A stretch of 42,150 bases of DNA. Source: DAOPZC01 sp035353175 (GTDB taxonomy: Bacteria; Verrucomicrobiota; Kiritimatiellia; RFP12; UBA1067). The stretch covers positions 1 to 42,150 of the forward strand of contig DAOPZC010000044.1 of NCBI GenBank assembly GCA_035353175.1. Direction: 5' to 3'. The translations under genes and the position numbers were made by a program. Positions 17,178 through 26,027 of this stretch are shown in pieces (the first letter of the stretch is position 1; each line of letters opens with the position of its first letter). Below the pieces are notes generated by a model. It worked only from the letters and a program-made list of their open reading frames with translations. It was not told where the DNA came from and did no database searches.

Positions 17178-18646
17178 CTGACCTTCTTCCACTCGTCCAA
17201 CTGTTCTTGCGTCGGCGCGGAGACGACTTCAAACAGACGCCACGAACCAAACGTTCCCGCATACAACAGCCGCTCGGCGCCTTGCTCGTAAATGTCAGGA
17301 TACTTCCAGAAAACGCTTTCGGCCCTGACCTGACCCACGGGGCGGGGCACGAGCACATAGAGGTTCTGACCCTTGTACGCGCGCCGCTGCGAGCCGACAT
17401 GCAGGTCCATGTTCGGCACCAGCCGTTCGCCCGTGTAGTCGCGCAGCAGATCAAGGCCCGCATATCCGAGCACAAAAATGCGGCCGTACTGCGTGCGGGC
17501 ATTCACATGGTCCTCGACCTCTTTGCAGATCTGGTCCCGCGACTCCGGCACGGACACCGGCGCCTCGCCGCCCAGCCACAAGGTGCTCAGCCAGACGAAC
17601 AAGACCAGTGAAACGGCCAGGCGGAAAAACGGCTGCCGCAGCCGCGCCAACGCGATCATCAGCACCGCCAAAACGCAAACAGAGAGCTTAACCGTATCCC
17701 ACCCGAGCCCGAAGAGGCGGTAGACCTGGGCGCTTGCCATCAGCACCAGGGCGAGAGAAATCAGCAGCGCCGAAGCCGCCGTACCCCCCGAACCCGGAGT
17801 CGCTTTCCGCGCATCGATCGCCCACGTAGCAATCAGGGCCGGCACCAGCAGAAACCCCGGAGCCAAGACCGCGGGCAGAAACAGGTACACGCGAGGAACC
17901 AGATGCTGTACCGACCGGAGAAAATAAAAAGAATCGCCCAGAATCAGACGGTTCATCAGCAGCCACACGCCCGCGGTGTAAACCATCGGCAGCCATCCCA
18001 GCAACAGCCAAGCCTGGAAACGCGAACGCGTCTCGCGGTGGCCGCACGCCGCGAACGGCAACAGCCCCACCGCCAGCGTGGCCGGCCCGAAAAAGGAGAT
18101 TCCGCACAGCAGCAGAAACGCGCCCGTCGCGCCCGTCGCCACCACATCGCGCAGCCGCCGGAATGCCGCCCAATCCGCCAGCGAAGCCGCCGTCAGCAAC
18201 GCCAACCCCGTCGTCAGCGCTGTGGCGATCTGCAGCGCCTGCGGCTGACGCGACACCACCATCATGCCGGCGAGCGCGGCCTGGGCCAGAACGATGCGCC
18301 AGCCCGACACTCCGGCCGCCTTCACCGCCTCGCGGACGGCCCAGAAAACAAAAAGCCACGCCGCGAAGAATGCCGCCCAGCCGGCCACGGGCTCCGGCAG
18401 CAGCCACGCGAACGGCAGATAGAACAGCACCGGCAGCGGTGCCATCCAGCACGAGCCGAACAGGGCCTGCCGCCCCTCAGTGGTGCCCGCGATCAGCTCA
18501 CGGCAGATGCCCGCCACCTGTACCCCAGGTTCCCACGCGCCGTCGTGCAGCCGCGCGAAAGCCAGCAGAGCCCCGGCCAGCAACACCGGCGTCACGCCGC
18601 CCGTCAGCAGCCTCACCAGCCGATACGTTTTGCGATCCTGATCCAT
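17174..18646 (-). CDS. Polytopic membrane protein, possibly GT-C-type glycosyltransferase
   Basis: The 490-residue protein has about 10-11 predicted transmembrane helices, followed by a C-terminal domain of about 110 residues (from SVPESRDQICKEVEDHVNAR) with alternating strands such as GRIFVLGYAGLDLLRDYTG and QNLYVLVPRPVGQVR. The layout (many helices, then a soluble C-terminal domain) recalls dolichyl-phosphate-mannose-type or ArnT-like glycosyltransferases, but I cannot point to a diagnostic first-loop acidic motif. Its place between a GT2 gene and a CPBP gene supports a role in cell-surface glycan assembly. It is separated from the GT2 gene by 31 bp. Confidence 0.65.
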   Translation of the reverse strand: MDQDRKTYRLVRLLTGGVTPVLLAGALLAFARLHDGAWEPGVQVAGICRELIAGTTEGRQALFGSCWMAPLPVLFYLPFAWLLPEPVAGWAAFFAAWLFVFWAVREAVKAAGVSGWRIVLAQAALAGMMVVSRQPQALQIATALTTGLALLTAASLADWAAFRRLRDVVATGATGAFLLLCGISFFGPATLAVGLLPFAACGHRETRSRFQAWLLLGWLPMVYTAGVWLLMNRLILGDSFYFLRSVQHLVPRVYLFLPAVLAPGFLLVPALIATWAIDARKATPGSGGTAASALLISLALVLMASAQVYRLFGLGWDTVKLSVCVLAVLMIALARLRQPFFRLAVSLVLFVWLSTLWLGGEAPVSVPESRDQICKEVEDHVNARTQYGRIFVLGYAGLDLLRDYTGERLVPNMDLHVGSQRRAYKGQNLYVLVPRPVGQVRAESVFWKYPDIYEQGAERLLYAGTFGSWRLFEVVSAPTQEQLDEWKKVR

Positions 18647-18677
18647 GTAAAAACCCCTGATCTGAAAGGCGTTCTCA

Positions 18678-20120
18678 TTAACTCTTCTTCACCAACCCGT
18701 GCTGCGTCTTTTCCCACACGAACGGATCGCGGAAAAACTGGATGAAGGCCCGCCAGCCGCTGTAGCTCATCATCACCCAGTAGACCGGCGTCAACAACGA
18801 CCACCACATCAGGCCGTCCCGCTTGCGCTTGCAGCACCCCAACAGGTTGATGTAGATGAACACGAAATTGCCGAGAAACAGGCAGGCCGCGCCCGCCGCA
18901 AAAACCGGCCCGGGGAAAAGCTGCGCCACGCCCTCGGGGCGAAACACGAACCAGACCAGCGCCATCGCCCAAAACAGCGGATTGATCAGCACGGAAAAGG
19001 TCCCGCCCCCGACCAACAGCTGATAGTGCAGAAAGTTGACGGCGCCCAGCTCTTTGAGCAGCCGCAGCGGACTGCGCATGTGTACGAACCACGTCTGAAT
19101 ATACCCTTTCTGCCACCGGGTGCGTTGCTTGATCCAGAACCGCAGATCGCTGCACGCTTCCTCCCACGTCGTCGTTTCCAGCATCCGCGTCGCATAGCCC
19201 GCGCGCCCCAGCCGCACACCAAGGTCGCAGTCCTCCGTCACGTTGTATGCGTCCCACCCCATCAGCGCCTGCAGCGTCTTGGTCTTGAAATGGTTGGACG
19301 TGCCGCCCAGCGGGATCACGGCGCCCAGCGCCGCCAGCCCCGGCAACTGCAGGTCGAACCATGCGGAGTACTCGGCCGTGAACCAGCGCGTCAGCACGTT
19401 CTGCTGAGGATTGTAATAGTTGAGGCGCGATTGCACGCACACCACCTTTTCGGGCGAGGTTTCGAACGCCAGCACAGCCTTCTTGAGCTGATCTTTTTCG
19501 GGCAGGTCTTCGGCGTCGTAAATCACCAGGTACTCGCCTTTCGCCAAATGAAGGCCGATGTTGCAGGCCTTGGGCTTGGTGCGCGGAAACGACTTCGGGA
19601 TCTCCGTCACCCGGAACCCCGACGGCAACGTCAGCGCCCGCGCCGCCGCCAAGGTCACTTCATCGTCCGCCTCGAGCAGGATCTGCACGTCCTTCTTGTC
19701 GGCGGGATAATCCATCGCCGCCAGCGAAGCCACCATCTGCTTCACCGTCTCAGGCTCCTTGTACATCGGCACCAAAACCGAAAAGACCGGCCACTCGCGC
19801 GGCTCGCAATCCGCGATCTCTTTGGCTGAGAAGCGCAGGATGGCGGACGGCGACAGCGATGCGCGGATCACAACGAACTTGTAAAGCGTGCTGACCACAT
19901 AAAAGAGGGTGCAGACCGCAATCACCCCCTGCGCGGCCTTGAGCGGCACGCAGATGAACGACACGGCGACGAAGGCCAACAGCGCCACCAGAAACGCCTT
20001 TTGCGGCCTTGTCATGGGCTGCGACGCGCTCCACTCCGGACGCCGGCGCGACAGCTCTAGCGGATCGATATCCGCCACCGTCTTGTGATCTTCCCCTTGC
20101 CGCCCGGTCACATCGCTCAT
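18678..20120 (-). CDS. Membrane GT2 glycosyltransferase (cellulose synthase/NdvC-like)
   Basis: The 480-residue processive-type glycosyltransferase has two N-terminal helices (about 43-82). The GT-A domain starts at WPVFSVLVPMYKEPE. Catalytic motifs are ADDE (151-154), YDAEDLP with the DxD-like D202/D205, TEDCDLGVRL (295-304) and QRTRW (332-336), the QxxRW motif of processive beta-glycan synthases. Three to four C-terminal helices would form the export channel. Such enzymes polymerise and extrude polysaccharide from nucleotide sugars. There is no PilZ domain, so direct c-di-GMP control is not indicated. It is the first gene of a four-gene operon driven by the promoter at 20164-20192. Confidence 0.88.
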   Translation of the reverse strand: MSDVTGRQGEDHKTVADIDPLELSRRRPEWSASQPMTRPQKAFLVALLAFVAVSFICVPLKAAQGVIAVCTLFYVVSTLYKFVVIRASLSPSAILRFSAKEIADCEPREWPVFSVLVPMYKEPETVKQMVASLAAMDYPADKKDVQILLEADDEVTLAAARALTLPSGFRVTEIPKSFPRTKPKACNIGLHLAKGEYLVIYDAEDLPEKDQLKKAVLAFETSPEKVVCVQSRLNYYNPQQNVLTRWFTAEYSAWFDLQLPGLAALGAVIPLGGTSNHFKTKTLQALMGWDAYNVTEDCDLGVRLGRAGYATRMLETTTWEEACSDLRFWIKQRTRWQKGYIQTWFVHMRSPLRLLKELGAVNFLHYQLLVGGGTFSVLINPLFWAMALVWFVFRPEGVAQLFPGPVFAAGAACLFLGNFVFIYINLLGCCKRKRDGLMWWSLLTPVYWVMMSYSGWRAFIQFFRDPFVWEKTQHGLVKKS

Positions 20121-20163
20121 TTGCCCCCCATCCGTCCCGATACCCTGTTATAAATTGAGTTTG

Positions 20164-20192
20164 AGTATACCATAACAGCCCGCACCTGACAA
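20164..20192 (-). promoter_or_regulatory. Sigma70-type promoter of the GT2 operon
   Basis: Read on the minus strand: TTGTCA (20192-20187), a 17-bp spacer, and TATACT (20169-20164). Transcription should start near 20157, about 37 nt before the ATG. Confidence 0.75.
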
Positions 20193-20212
20193 ACGGACCG
20201 TCCGCGCCGCTC

Positions 20213-20569
20213 CTACGGCTCGACAGGGATCTTCACGCCGTTCTCATCCACGCGCACAAACGTGATATCCGTCGAGAAGATCAGTTCGTCCTCGCGCTGG
20301 TGCAGTTCGCGCCGCGACACCATGGCCTCGTACGTCACCGACGTGTGCCCGACGCGCTGCCGCACGACCTCGAACCGCAAAATGGAGCCGCCGGTCACGC
20401 CTTTTTTGAACTCCACGCGGTCCATGCCGATCGTCACGAACCGCGCCCCCGGGTAGTCTAGGCTGACCGCCATCCACGCGATCTCGTCGATCCATTTCAG
20501 CATGTTGCCGCCGAACAGCACACCGTACTGATTCATGTGTTCCGGCATCACCAATTTATACGAGATCAT
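20213..20569 (-). CDS. Hotdog-fold acyl-CoA thioesterase (YciA/BACH-like)
   Basis: The protein is about 118 residues. The hotdog-family signature is HMNQYGVLFGGNMLKWIDEIA, split here as HMNQYG (Asn 13), LFGGNML and WIDE (Asp 28). These are the Asn, Gly-Gly and Asp residues used by acyl-CoA hydrolases of the YciA/ACOT group. VTYEAMV and ITFVRVDENG complete the fold. It hydrolyses acyl-CoA thioesters in the cytoplasm; chain-length preference cannot be read. The start at 20569 follows an AGGGGGG tract at good spacing. Upstream in-frame codons (to 20617) lie across the promoter. Confidence 0.85.
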   Translation of the reverse strand: MISYKLVMPEHMNQYGVLFGGNMLKWIDEIAWMAVSLDYPGARFVTIGMDRVEFKKGVTGGSILRFEVVRQRVGHTSVTYEAMVSRRELHQREDELIFSTDITFVRVDENGVKIPVEP

Positions 20570-20599
20570 CGCCGTCCCCCCTCTCGCTGTTGACGCCGA

Positions 20600-20628
20600 A
20601 TTATCCGCGCTCCCCATCCAGATGTCAA
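20600..20628 (-). promoter_or_regulatory. Near-consensus sigma70 promoter for the thioesterase
   Basis: TTGACA (20628-20623), a 17-bp spacer and GATAAT (20605-20600) on the minus strand. It is the best match to consensus in the window. Confidence 0.75.
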
Positions 20629-20716
20629 CGGCCGTTCCTCACAAACAGCCCGAGAACACCGAACACGGCCATTCCGCACGGAACCCATCCTGTTGCAGCG
20701 CGAAGCGGTTGTCCGA

Positions 20717-21658
20717 TCAGAGACGGACGGGCTTGACGCACCGGGCCAGAGCGGTCACGCGCTTGGGATCGAGGTCGGCGGGCGTCAGACTCTCGACGTT
20801 CGCGCTGCCGCAGGCCAGGCCGTAGCGGACCGCCTCGGCCATCGTCTTTCCGCGCACGAGCGCGTGGGCGATGCCGGCGGTCGTGCAGTCGCCACTGCCG
20901 ATCGGATTGAGTTTCGGACCGATCGCCGGCGGCGCGAAGCGCCACGCCCCTTTCGGGGTCAACAGATAGGAGGCTTTGCCGCCCTGCGTCACGAAGACGT
21001 TTTGCGCCCCCATGTTCCGCAGGTCCCGCATGCCCCTTAGAATCGCTTTTTCGGAGCGCATCGGCTCCTGCAGCGTCGTTTCCATTTCGCGCACGTTGAG
21101 CTTAGCCAACAGCGGCTGCTCGAACAGCACGTCAATCAGCGCCGTCCGGTGCGAATCGATCACAACGGGCACACCCGCTTCGGCCGCCCCCCGCACGAAC
21201 TCCACGTAAAAATCGTCGCCCACGAAGGGCGGCAAAGTTCCGCTGATGACCAGCATCGAGGCCCTCGCGGTCCGCTTGAGGTTCTCGCGGACAAACCGCT
21301 TGACCGCCGCAGGCCCCGGCGCAAGCGCCTCCTCCACCAGTTCGGTCACCGTCCCCGCCGTGCGGTCGATCAGCGTCGAGCAGATGCGCGTCGGCGCTTT
21401 CATCGTCGTCAGCGCGCCGGTCTCCATCCCGTAACTTTTCAGATACGCCAAGACGCGCCGCCCCGTTTCGCCGCCGTTGAATCCGGTCGCGTCGGCGGGC
21501 GTCCCCAGCGCCACCAGCGCACGCGCGGTATTCAGAGCTTTGCCCGCCGCGGACTCCACCACCTGCCGCGCACGGTTGACCTCATCGGTTTCCAGACGAT
21601 CGAACACCAGCGTCCGCTGCAACACAGGCGTCAGTCCCAGACACAAAACTTTTTTCAT
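20717..21658 (-). CDS. PfkB-family sugar kinase (1-phosphofructokinase-like)
   Basis: The 313-residue ribokinase-fold enzyme has the opening LCLGLTPVLQRTLVFD, the SAAGKALNTARAL substrate loop, FNGGETG, and the anion hole with catalytic base GSGDCTTAG (D257). The start matches the 1-phosphofructokinase/tagatose-6-phosphate kinase (LacC) subgroup rather than ribokinase. It should phosphorylate a sugar phosphate using ATP, but the exact substrate is not decidable by eye. ATG 21658 has GGAG upstream and matches the family N-terminus. It is the last gene of the FMN-riboswitch-controlled rib operon, 86 bp after ribE, an unusual partner for riboflavin genes. Confidence 0.87.
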   Translation of the reverse strand: MKKVLCLGLTPVLQRTLVFDRLETDEVNRARQVVESAAGKALNTARALVALGTPADATGFNGGETGRRVLAYLKSYGMETGALTTMKAPTRICSTLIDRTAGTVTELVEEALAPGPAAVKRFVRENLKRTARASMLVISGTLPPFVGDDFYVEFVRGAAEAGVPVVIDSHRTALIDVLFEQPLLAKLNVREMETTLQEPMRSEKAILRGMRDLRNMGAQNVFVTQGGKASYLLTPKGAWRFAPPAIGPKLNPIGSGDCTTAGIAHALVRGKTMAEAVRYGLACGSANVESLTPADLDPKRVTALARCVKPVRL

Positions 21659-21744
21659 GGCATTAAACTCCAGCGCACCGCCCAACGGCAGGGACGGCTT
21701 CCCGAGCCGTCCGCCGCACGTCCGGAGGGCGCGCCCCATCGACC

Positions 21745-22383
21745 TCATAAAAATCCGTTTTCCGCCAACATCTGTTCGGTGATGCCGCACCGCGGCCCGT
21801 GGCCCAGAAGACGCGCCACGTATTTACCCAAGATGTCGCCCTCAAGGTTCACCGCGTCGCCGCCCCTGCGGTCGCAAAGGCTCGTTTCCCGCAACGTGGT
21901 CGGAATGAGGTTCACCTCCAGCCAGTCGTCACCCAAACCGGTCACGGTCAGGCTCACGCCGTCGATGGCGACCGATCCCTTCATTACGGTCTGCCGCGCC
22001 AGTTCCGGCGAGCAGCGCACACGCCACGCGACGTCGCGGCCGCGGTCCTCGATGCCGCTCAGCGTGCCGCACTCGTCCACGTGCCCGCTAACGATATGTC
22101 CGCCCAGCCGGTCACCCACCGCCAACGCGCGCTCCAGATTCACCCGAGCGCCTTCGCCGCGCGCCTGCAACGCCGTGCGCCGCAACGTCTCGTCTAGCAC
22201 GTCTGCCGTAAAGAAACCGTTGCCGACCGCGGTGACGGTCAGGCACGCCCCTTGGACCGCCACGCTTTCGCCCGGCACCAGCGCATCCGGCCACGGCGGA
22301 TGCAGCAACGTCAGCGACCAGCCGTCGCCCTGCCGGGCCAGCCGTTGCAGCACGCCCACCTTTTGTACAAGTCCCGTAAACAT
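21745..22383 (-). CDS. ribE: Riboflavin synthase alpha subunit
   Basis: The enzyme dismutates two 6,7-dimethyl-8-ribityllumazine molecules to riboflavin and the pyrimidinedione. The 212-residue protein starts with the invariant MFTGLVQ. It has the two lumazine-binding repeats: GACLTVTAVGNGFFTADV with LDETLRRT and GGHIVSGHVD in the first; DGVSLTVTGLGDDWLEVNL and PTTLRETSL in the second. The start was placed at this MFTGLV Met. The gene begins four bases after the ribD stop, so the two are coupled. Some authors use ribC for this gene. Confidence 0.96.
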   Translation of the reverse strand: MFTGLVQKVGVLQRLARQGDGWSLTLLHPPWPDALVPGESVAVQGACLTVTAVGNGFFTADVLDETLRRTALQARGEGARVNLERALAVGDRLGGHIVSGHVDECGTLSGIEDRGRDVAWRVRCSPELARQTVMKGSVAIDGVSLTVTGLGDDWLEVNLIPTTLRETSLCDRRGGDAVNLEGDILGKYVARLLGHGPRCGITEQMLAENGFL

Positions 22384-22387
22384 CCGC

Positions 22388-23488
22388 TCACGCTTTCCGC
22401 ACACGCATCATCACATCGTCGCCGAACCGCTTGACGTCCACACACCGCAGGCGCGGCATCTTCGGCAGCAGGGAGCCGTGGCCCTCGACCGCCCCGACCG
22501 CCGCGCTGTCGCCCAGCACCGCCGGCGCATAGAAAAAACAATACTCGTCCACCAGTCCGGCATCGTGCAACGCACCGGCCAGATGGCCGCCGCCCTCGCA
22601 CAAGACATGCATAAGCCCGGCTTCACCCAACCGCCTTAGCAGACGCTTCAAGGGCACGTGCGACTGCCTGTCCGGAGCAAACTCCCAGACCTGCGCGCCG
22701 TGCGCCGACAACGCGGACCGCCTTTGCCGATCCGCACCTCGCAACGTCGCCACGATCGTCCGGTCGGCCGCCGCATCCGTCAACACCCGTGCATCGGGCG
22801 ACAGCACACCGCGCCCGTCCACGATCACGCGCAGCAGCTTCTCTCCGCCGCCGGCGCGGCAGAGCAAAGAGGGGTCGTCGGCCGCGACCGTGCCCGCACC
22901 GACCATCACCGCGTCGGCCCGCCGCCGCATGCGCTGAACCTCTGCGCGCGCGGCCTCGCCGGTAATCCATTGCGACGACGACGCCCTGTCGGCGATACGG
23001 CCGTCCATCGTCATGGCGAGCTTCAGCGTCACGAACGGCATTCCGGCGGTGACGTGCCTGAAGAACGGCACGACCAGCTCACGGGCCTCGGCTTCACAGA
23101 CGCCGTAGACGACCTCGACGCCACACGCGGCCAGGATCTCCAGGCCGCGCCCGCAGTGGCAGCCGTTCTCGTCGCGGCATCCGACCACCACCCGCGCGAT
23201 CTTCTCGCGCAGGATGCGATCCGTGCACGGCGGCGTGCGGCCGTGAGTGCAGCACGGCTCCAGCGTCACGTAAAGCGTCGCGCCAGCCGTTGGCTCACGA
23301 CACGCGTCCAGAGCATCGACCTCCGCATGGGCGCAACCGGCGCAGGCGTGACGCCCCTCGCCGAGCTTACGCCCGCCGCGGACCACGACGGCGCCGACCG
23401 GCGGATTGGGCCGGGTGTACCCCTCGCTCAACCGCGCCAGCGCAATGGCCCGCCGCATCCACTTCCTGTCTTCCGCCGCTTGGGTCAT
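22388..23488 (-). CDS. ribD: Bifunctional riboflavin pyrimidine deaminase/reductase
   Basis: The 366-residue protein has an N-terminal cytidine-deaminase-like zinc domain, HAEVDAL (H54, E56) and EPCCTHGRTPPC (C79 and C88 as ligands). The C-terminal NADPH-dependent reductase domain runs from about 150 (FVTLKLAMTMDGRIA, WITGEAAR, VMVGAGTVAADDP, LCEGGGHLAGAL). It carries out the second and third steps after GTP cyclohydrolase II. All family residues I can check are present. It lies 15 bp downstream of nusB. Confidence 0.96.
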   Translation of the reverse strand: MTQAAEDRKWMRRAIALARLSEGYTRPNPPVGAVVVRGGRKLGEGRHACAGCAHAEVDALDACREPTAGATLYVTLEPCCTHGRTPPCTDRILREKIARVVVGCRDENGCHCGRGLEILAACGVEVVYGVCEAEARELVVPFFRHVTAGMPFVTLKLAMTMDGRIADRASSSQWITGEAARAEVQRMRRRADAVMVGAGTVAADDPSLLCRAGGGEKLLRVIVDGRGVLSPDARVLTDAAADRTIVATLRGADRQRRSALSAHGAQVWEFAPDRQSHVPLKRLLRRLGEAGLMHVLCEGGGHLAGALHDAGLVDEYCFFYAPAVLGDSAAVGAVEGHGSLLPKMPRLRCVDVKRFGDDVMMRVRKA

Positions 23489-23503
23489 GACGCCAAAACG
23501 CCT

Positions 23504-23995
23504 TTACGTCCGCTTGATTTCTTTGTTCAGCCGGTCCAGCACGCCGTTCACGAACCGTCCCGCATCGGCATTGCTGAAATACTTGGCGAGGTCGATCGCC
23601 TCGTTCAGCACGACGGCCGGCGGCACGTCGGCGCAGTAGATCATCTCGTAAAAAGCCAAGCGCAACACGTTGCGTTCCACCGAACCCATGCGGTGCAACG
23701 GCCAGTTCTGCGTATACGACTTGAGCTTGGCGTCGATCTCGTCCAGGTGCCCCAGTACGCCGCGCACCAATTTCTCGGTGAACTGACGGATTTTCTGCGG
23801 CGCGACGCGGTCTTCCACCGATTTCGATTCGTCTTGCTCGACCGCGACGTCCTGATTCTCAGCCTCCTCCATCTGGCAGGTCCACTGCTGCCGCCAGAAC
23901 TTCGGGATAACCATATCGATGTCCATGCCCGGATTCAAATCCGTCTGGAACAGCATCTGCAGCGCCCATTCGCGCCCTTGTCTGCGAGTCGCCAT
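23504..23995 (-). CDS. nusB: Transcription antitermination factor NusB
   Basis: The 163-residue all-helical protein starts with RQGREWALQMLFQTD and ends in VERNVLRLAFYEMIY, VVLNEAIDLAKYFSNADAGRFVNGVLDRL, which are the NusB hallmark helices. NusB with S10 binds boxA RNA in the antitermination complex for rRNA transcription. The region 35-75 is longer and more acidic than in E. coli NusB. Its place directly after ribH is a common bacterial arrangement. The 100-bp gap before it (24096-23996) shows no gene. Confidence 0.95.
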   Translation of the reverse strand: MATRRQGREWALQMLFQTDLNPGMDIDMVIPKFWRQQWTCQMEEAENQDVAVEQDESKSVEDRVAPQKIRQFTEKLVRGVLGHLDEIDAKLKSYTQNWPLHRMGSVERNVLRLAFYEMIYCADVPPAVVLNEAIDLAKYFSNADAGRFVNGVLDRLNKEIKRT

Positions 23996-24095
23996 GTCAA
24001 ATGATCCTCAATTATTTAATGGATGAACGGAATGCCGGGCAATTGCTTGGTCCAACCGCCACGCCAACGCGCCCGCACGCCACCCTTCCCATCCG

Positions 24096-24557
24096 TCAGA
24101 GCGCCTTCAGGACGGCCACGGTCTCGACCGCAGCCATCACCGCGTCCCAGCCCTTGTTGCCCTGCTTGGTACCCGCGCGCTCGATCGCCTGTTCCAGATT
24201 CTGCGCGCAGACGATGCCGTTCAGGACCGGCACGCCGGTGTCCAACGCGATCTTCGAAAGCGCCCGCGCCACCGTGCCGTTGATCAGGTCGGCGTGCGGG
24301 GTCGCGCCCTGGATCACGGCGCCCAGCGCCACCACGGCGTCGACCTTGCCGGAGGCCGCCAACTTCTGCGTCACCTGCGGGATCTCGTTCGCCCCCGGCA
24401 CACGCACCAGCGTCAGGTCGGAATCCTTGCCGCCGTGCCGCACGAAGCAATCCGCCGCCCCCTTCACCAGTTGCTCGGTGAAGAAACTGTTGAACCGGCT
24501 GACCACAAGGGCCATCTTCATGCCGGACGCATCCAACTTGCCTGCGATCTCTTTCAT
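24096..24557 (-). CDS. ribH: 6,7-dimethyl-8-ribityllumazine synthase
   Basis: The 153-residue lumazine synthase condenses the ribityl-pyrimidine with 3,4-dihydroxybutanone 4-phosphate. Visible motifs are ALVVSRFNSFFTEQL (substrate-binding Phe/Asn), VPGANEIP, ALGAVIQGATPHADLI with the catalytic His H88, and PVLNGIVCAQNLEQAIERAG. The family assembles into pentamers or 60-mers. A strong GGAGG lies 6 nt before the ATG. It is the second gene of the operon, 43 bp after ribBA. Confidence 0.96.
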   Translation of the reverse strand: MKEIAGKLDASGMKMALVVSRFNSFFTEQLVKGAADCFVRHGGKDSDLTLVRVPGANEIPQVTQKLAASGKVDAVVALGAVIQGATPHADLINGTVARALSKIALDTGVPVLNGIVCAQNLEQAIERAGTKQGNKGWDAVMAAVETVAVLKAL

Positions 24558-24600
24558 ATCATCCCTCCTTTGCGGCGAACACGAAGATTCGCCCGCCCGC

Positions 24601-25809
24601 TCACATCAAATGCCCCATCTTCGACTTCTTCGTTTCCAGATAACGCCGGTTGTAATCACCCGGCTCGAACACCACCGGCACGCGCTCGACGATCTCCAGC
24701 CCATAGCCCTGCAGCCCCACCAGCTTCTTGGGGTTGTTCGTCATGAGCCGGATCCGCTTGAGCCCGAGATCCGCCAGAATCTGCGCGCCCACGCCGTAGT
24801 CGCGCATGTCTGCGGGGAACCCCAGCTTGATGTTGGCCTCGACCGTATCGAGCCCGTTCTCCTGCAATTTATAGGCATGCAGCTTGTTGGCCAAGCCGAT
24901 GCCGCGCCCTTCCTGCCGCATGTAGAGGATCACGCCGACGCCCTCTTTCTCCACCATGCGCATCGCCGCGTGCAACTGGTTGCCGCAATCGCACCGGGCC
25001 GAGCCGAAAACATCGCCGGTCAGGCACTCGCTGTGCACGCGCACCAGCGGCGCGGGGTTGGACGGCAAGTTTCCTTTGATCAACGCCAGATGGTCCATGC
25101 CGTCCGGCGAGGACGTATAGAGGCGCAACTTGAAATGACCGTACAGCGTCGGCAGATCGACCTCCTCGACAAACTCGATCAGCCGCTCGCGACGCCGTCG
25201 ATACTGAATCAGATCGGCGATCGAAAGCATCTTAAGGCCGTGCTTCGTGGCAAACTCACGCAAGTTCGGCAGGCGCGCCATGGTTCCGTCCGGCAACATG
25301 ATCTCGCAGATCACGCCCGCAGGTTTCAGGCCCGCCAGCTTGGCGAGATCCACCGCCGCCTCGGTATGGCCGGCGCGCACCAGCACGCCGCCCTCGCGCG
25401 CCTCCAGCGGAAAGATATGCCCCGGGCTCACCACCGACTGCGGCCCAGAGTCCTCGTCGATGAGCACCCGCACCGTCCGCGCGCGGTCCGCCGCACTGAT
25501 GCCGGTGCTCACGCCCGCTGCCGCGTCCACCGAATAGGTGAACGCCGTCGCGAACTTGTCGCCGCGGTTGCGGCTCGGCGCTCGCTCCACGCCGATCTGG
25601 CGCAGGCGCGCCCCCGTCATCGGCACGCACACCAGCCCGCGCGCATTCGTCACCATGAAGTTGATCGCCTCGGGCGTCACCTTCTCGGCCGCAATGATGA
25701 GGTCGCCCTCGTTCTCCCGGCACTCGTCGTCCGCCACAATCACCATCTGCCCTTGGCGGAACGCGTCAATGCACGCCTCCACGGAATCAAACACGGAATC
25801 AGTTTCCAT
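24601..25809 (-). CDS. ribBA: Bifunctional DHBP synthase/GTP cyclohydrolase II
   Basis: The 402-residue protein makes both riboflavin precursors. The N-terminal DHBP synthase (1-200) has DDECRENEGDL (27-37), TGISAADRA and RAGHTEAAVDL. The C-terminal GTP cyclohydrolase II (205-402) has the zinc cluster C262, C273, C275 in SECLTGDVFGSARCDCG, then RQEGRGIGL, and DYGVGAQIL. All catalytic signatures are intact. It is the first gene of the rib operon, immediately after the FMN riboswitch and its terminator hairpin. The Shine-Dalgarno sequence (GACGGG) is weak. Confidence 0.97.
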   Translation of the reverse strand: METDSVFDSVEACIDAFRQGQMVIVADDECRENEGDLIIAAEKVTPEAINFMVTNARGLVCVPMTGARLRQIGVERAPSRNRGDKFATAFTYSVDAAAGVSTGISAADRARTVRVLIDEDSGPQSVVSPGHIFPLEAREGGVLVRAGHTEAAVDLAKLAGLKPAGVICEIMLPDGTMARLPNLREFATKHGLKMLSIADLIQYRRRRERLIEFVEEVDLPTLYGHFKLRLYTSSPDGMDHLALIKGNLPSNPAPLVRVHSECLTGDVFGSARCDCGNQLHAAMRMVEKEGVGVILYMRQEGRGIGLANKLHAYKLQENGLDTVEANIKLGFPADMRDYGVGAQILADLGLKRIRLMTNNPKKLVGLQGYGLEIVERVPVVFEPGDYNRRYLETKKSKMGHLM

Positions 25810-25820
25810 ACCCGTCTTTC

Positions 25821-25853
25821 AAAACAAAAACCCCGGCCAAAGCAAAGCCGGGG
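25821..25853 (-). terminator. Intrinsic terminator of the FMN riboswitch
   Basis: On the minus strand, CCCCGGC (25853-25847) pairs with GCCGGGG (25837-25831) over a 9-nt loop, followed by TTTTTGTTTT. It sits between the aptamer and the ribBA start, so it is the expected expression platform for FMN-dependent premature termination. Confidence 0.9.
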
Positions 25854-25872
25854 CAACACCATGTACGCAACC

Positions 25873-26015
25873 GCATCTTCTCTTATCCAGACTTTAACTG
25901 TCGGCCACGGAATCGAACCGTGTCAGTGGCAGGCAGGAACAGCTTGCCAGTCGCGGGCTTTACCGCCGGTCAGGATTTCCTCGCTCGCGCGAGGTCACCT
26001 TGCCCCGAAGACGCT
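25873..26015 (-). promoter_or_regulatory. FMN riboswitch (RFN element)
   Basis: On the minus strand the RFN landmarks appear in order: CTTCGGGGCAAGGTGA at the 5' side; CCGGCGGTAAAGCCCGCG (25969-25952); a variable helix; GATTCCGTGGCCGACAGTTA; and AGTCTGGATAAGAGAAGA at the 3' side. P1 closes as GCGTCTTC with GAAGATGC (one G-T pair). It binds FMN and is followed by an intrinsic terminator, so high FMN should shut off ribBA-ribH-nusB-ribD-ribE-pfkB. Confidence 0.97.
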
Positions 26016-26027
26016 TGAATGACGATC

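Noticed and set aside
25905..25925. GGTTCGATTCC on the minus strand, resembling a tRNA T-loop
   Set aside because: It lies inside the FMN riboswitch aptamer, and no acceptor or anticodon arms are present.
21149..26022. Very long plus-strand open frames across the rib operon
   Set aside because: They are antisense to five textbook riboflavin and NusB genes and run through the riboswitch.
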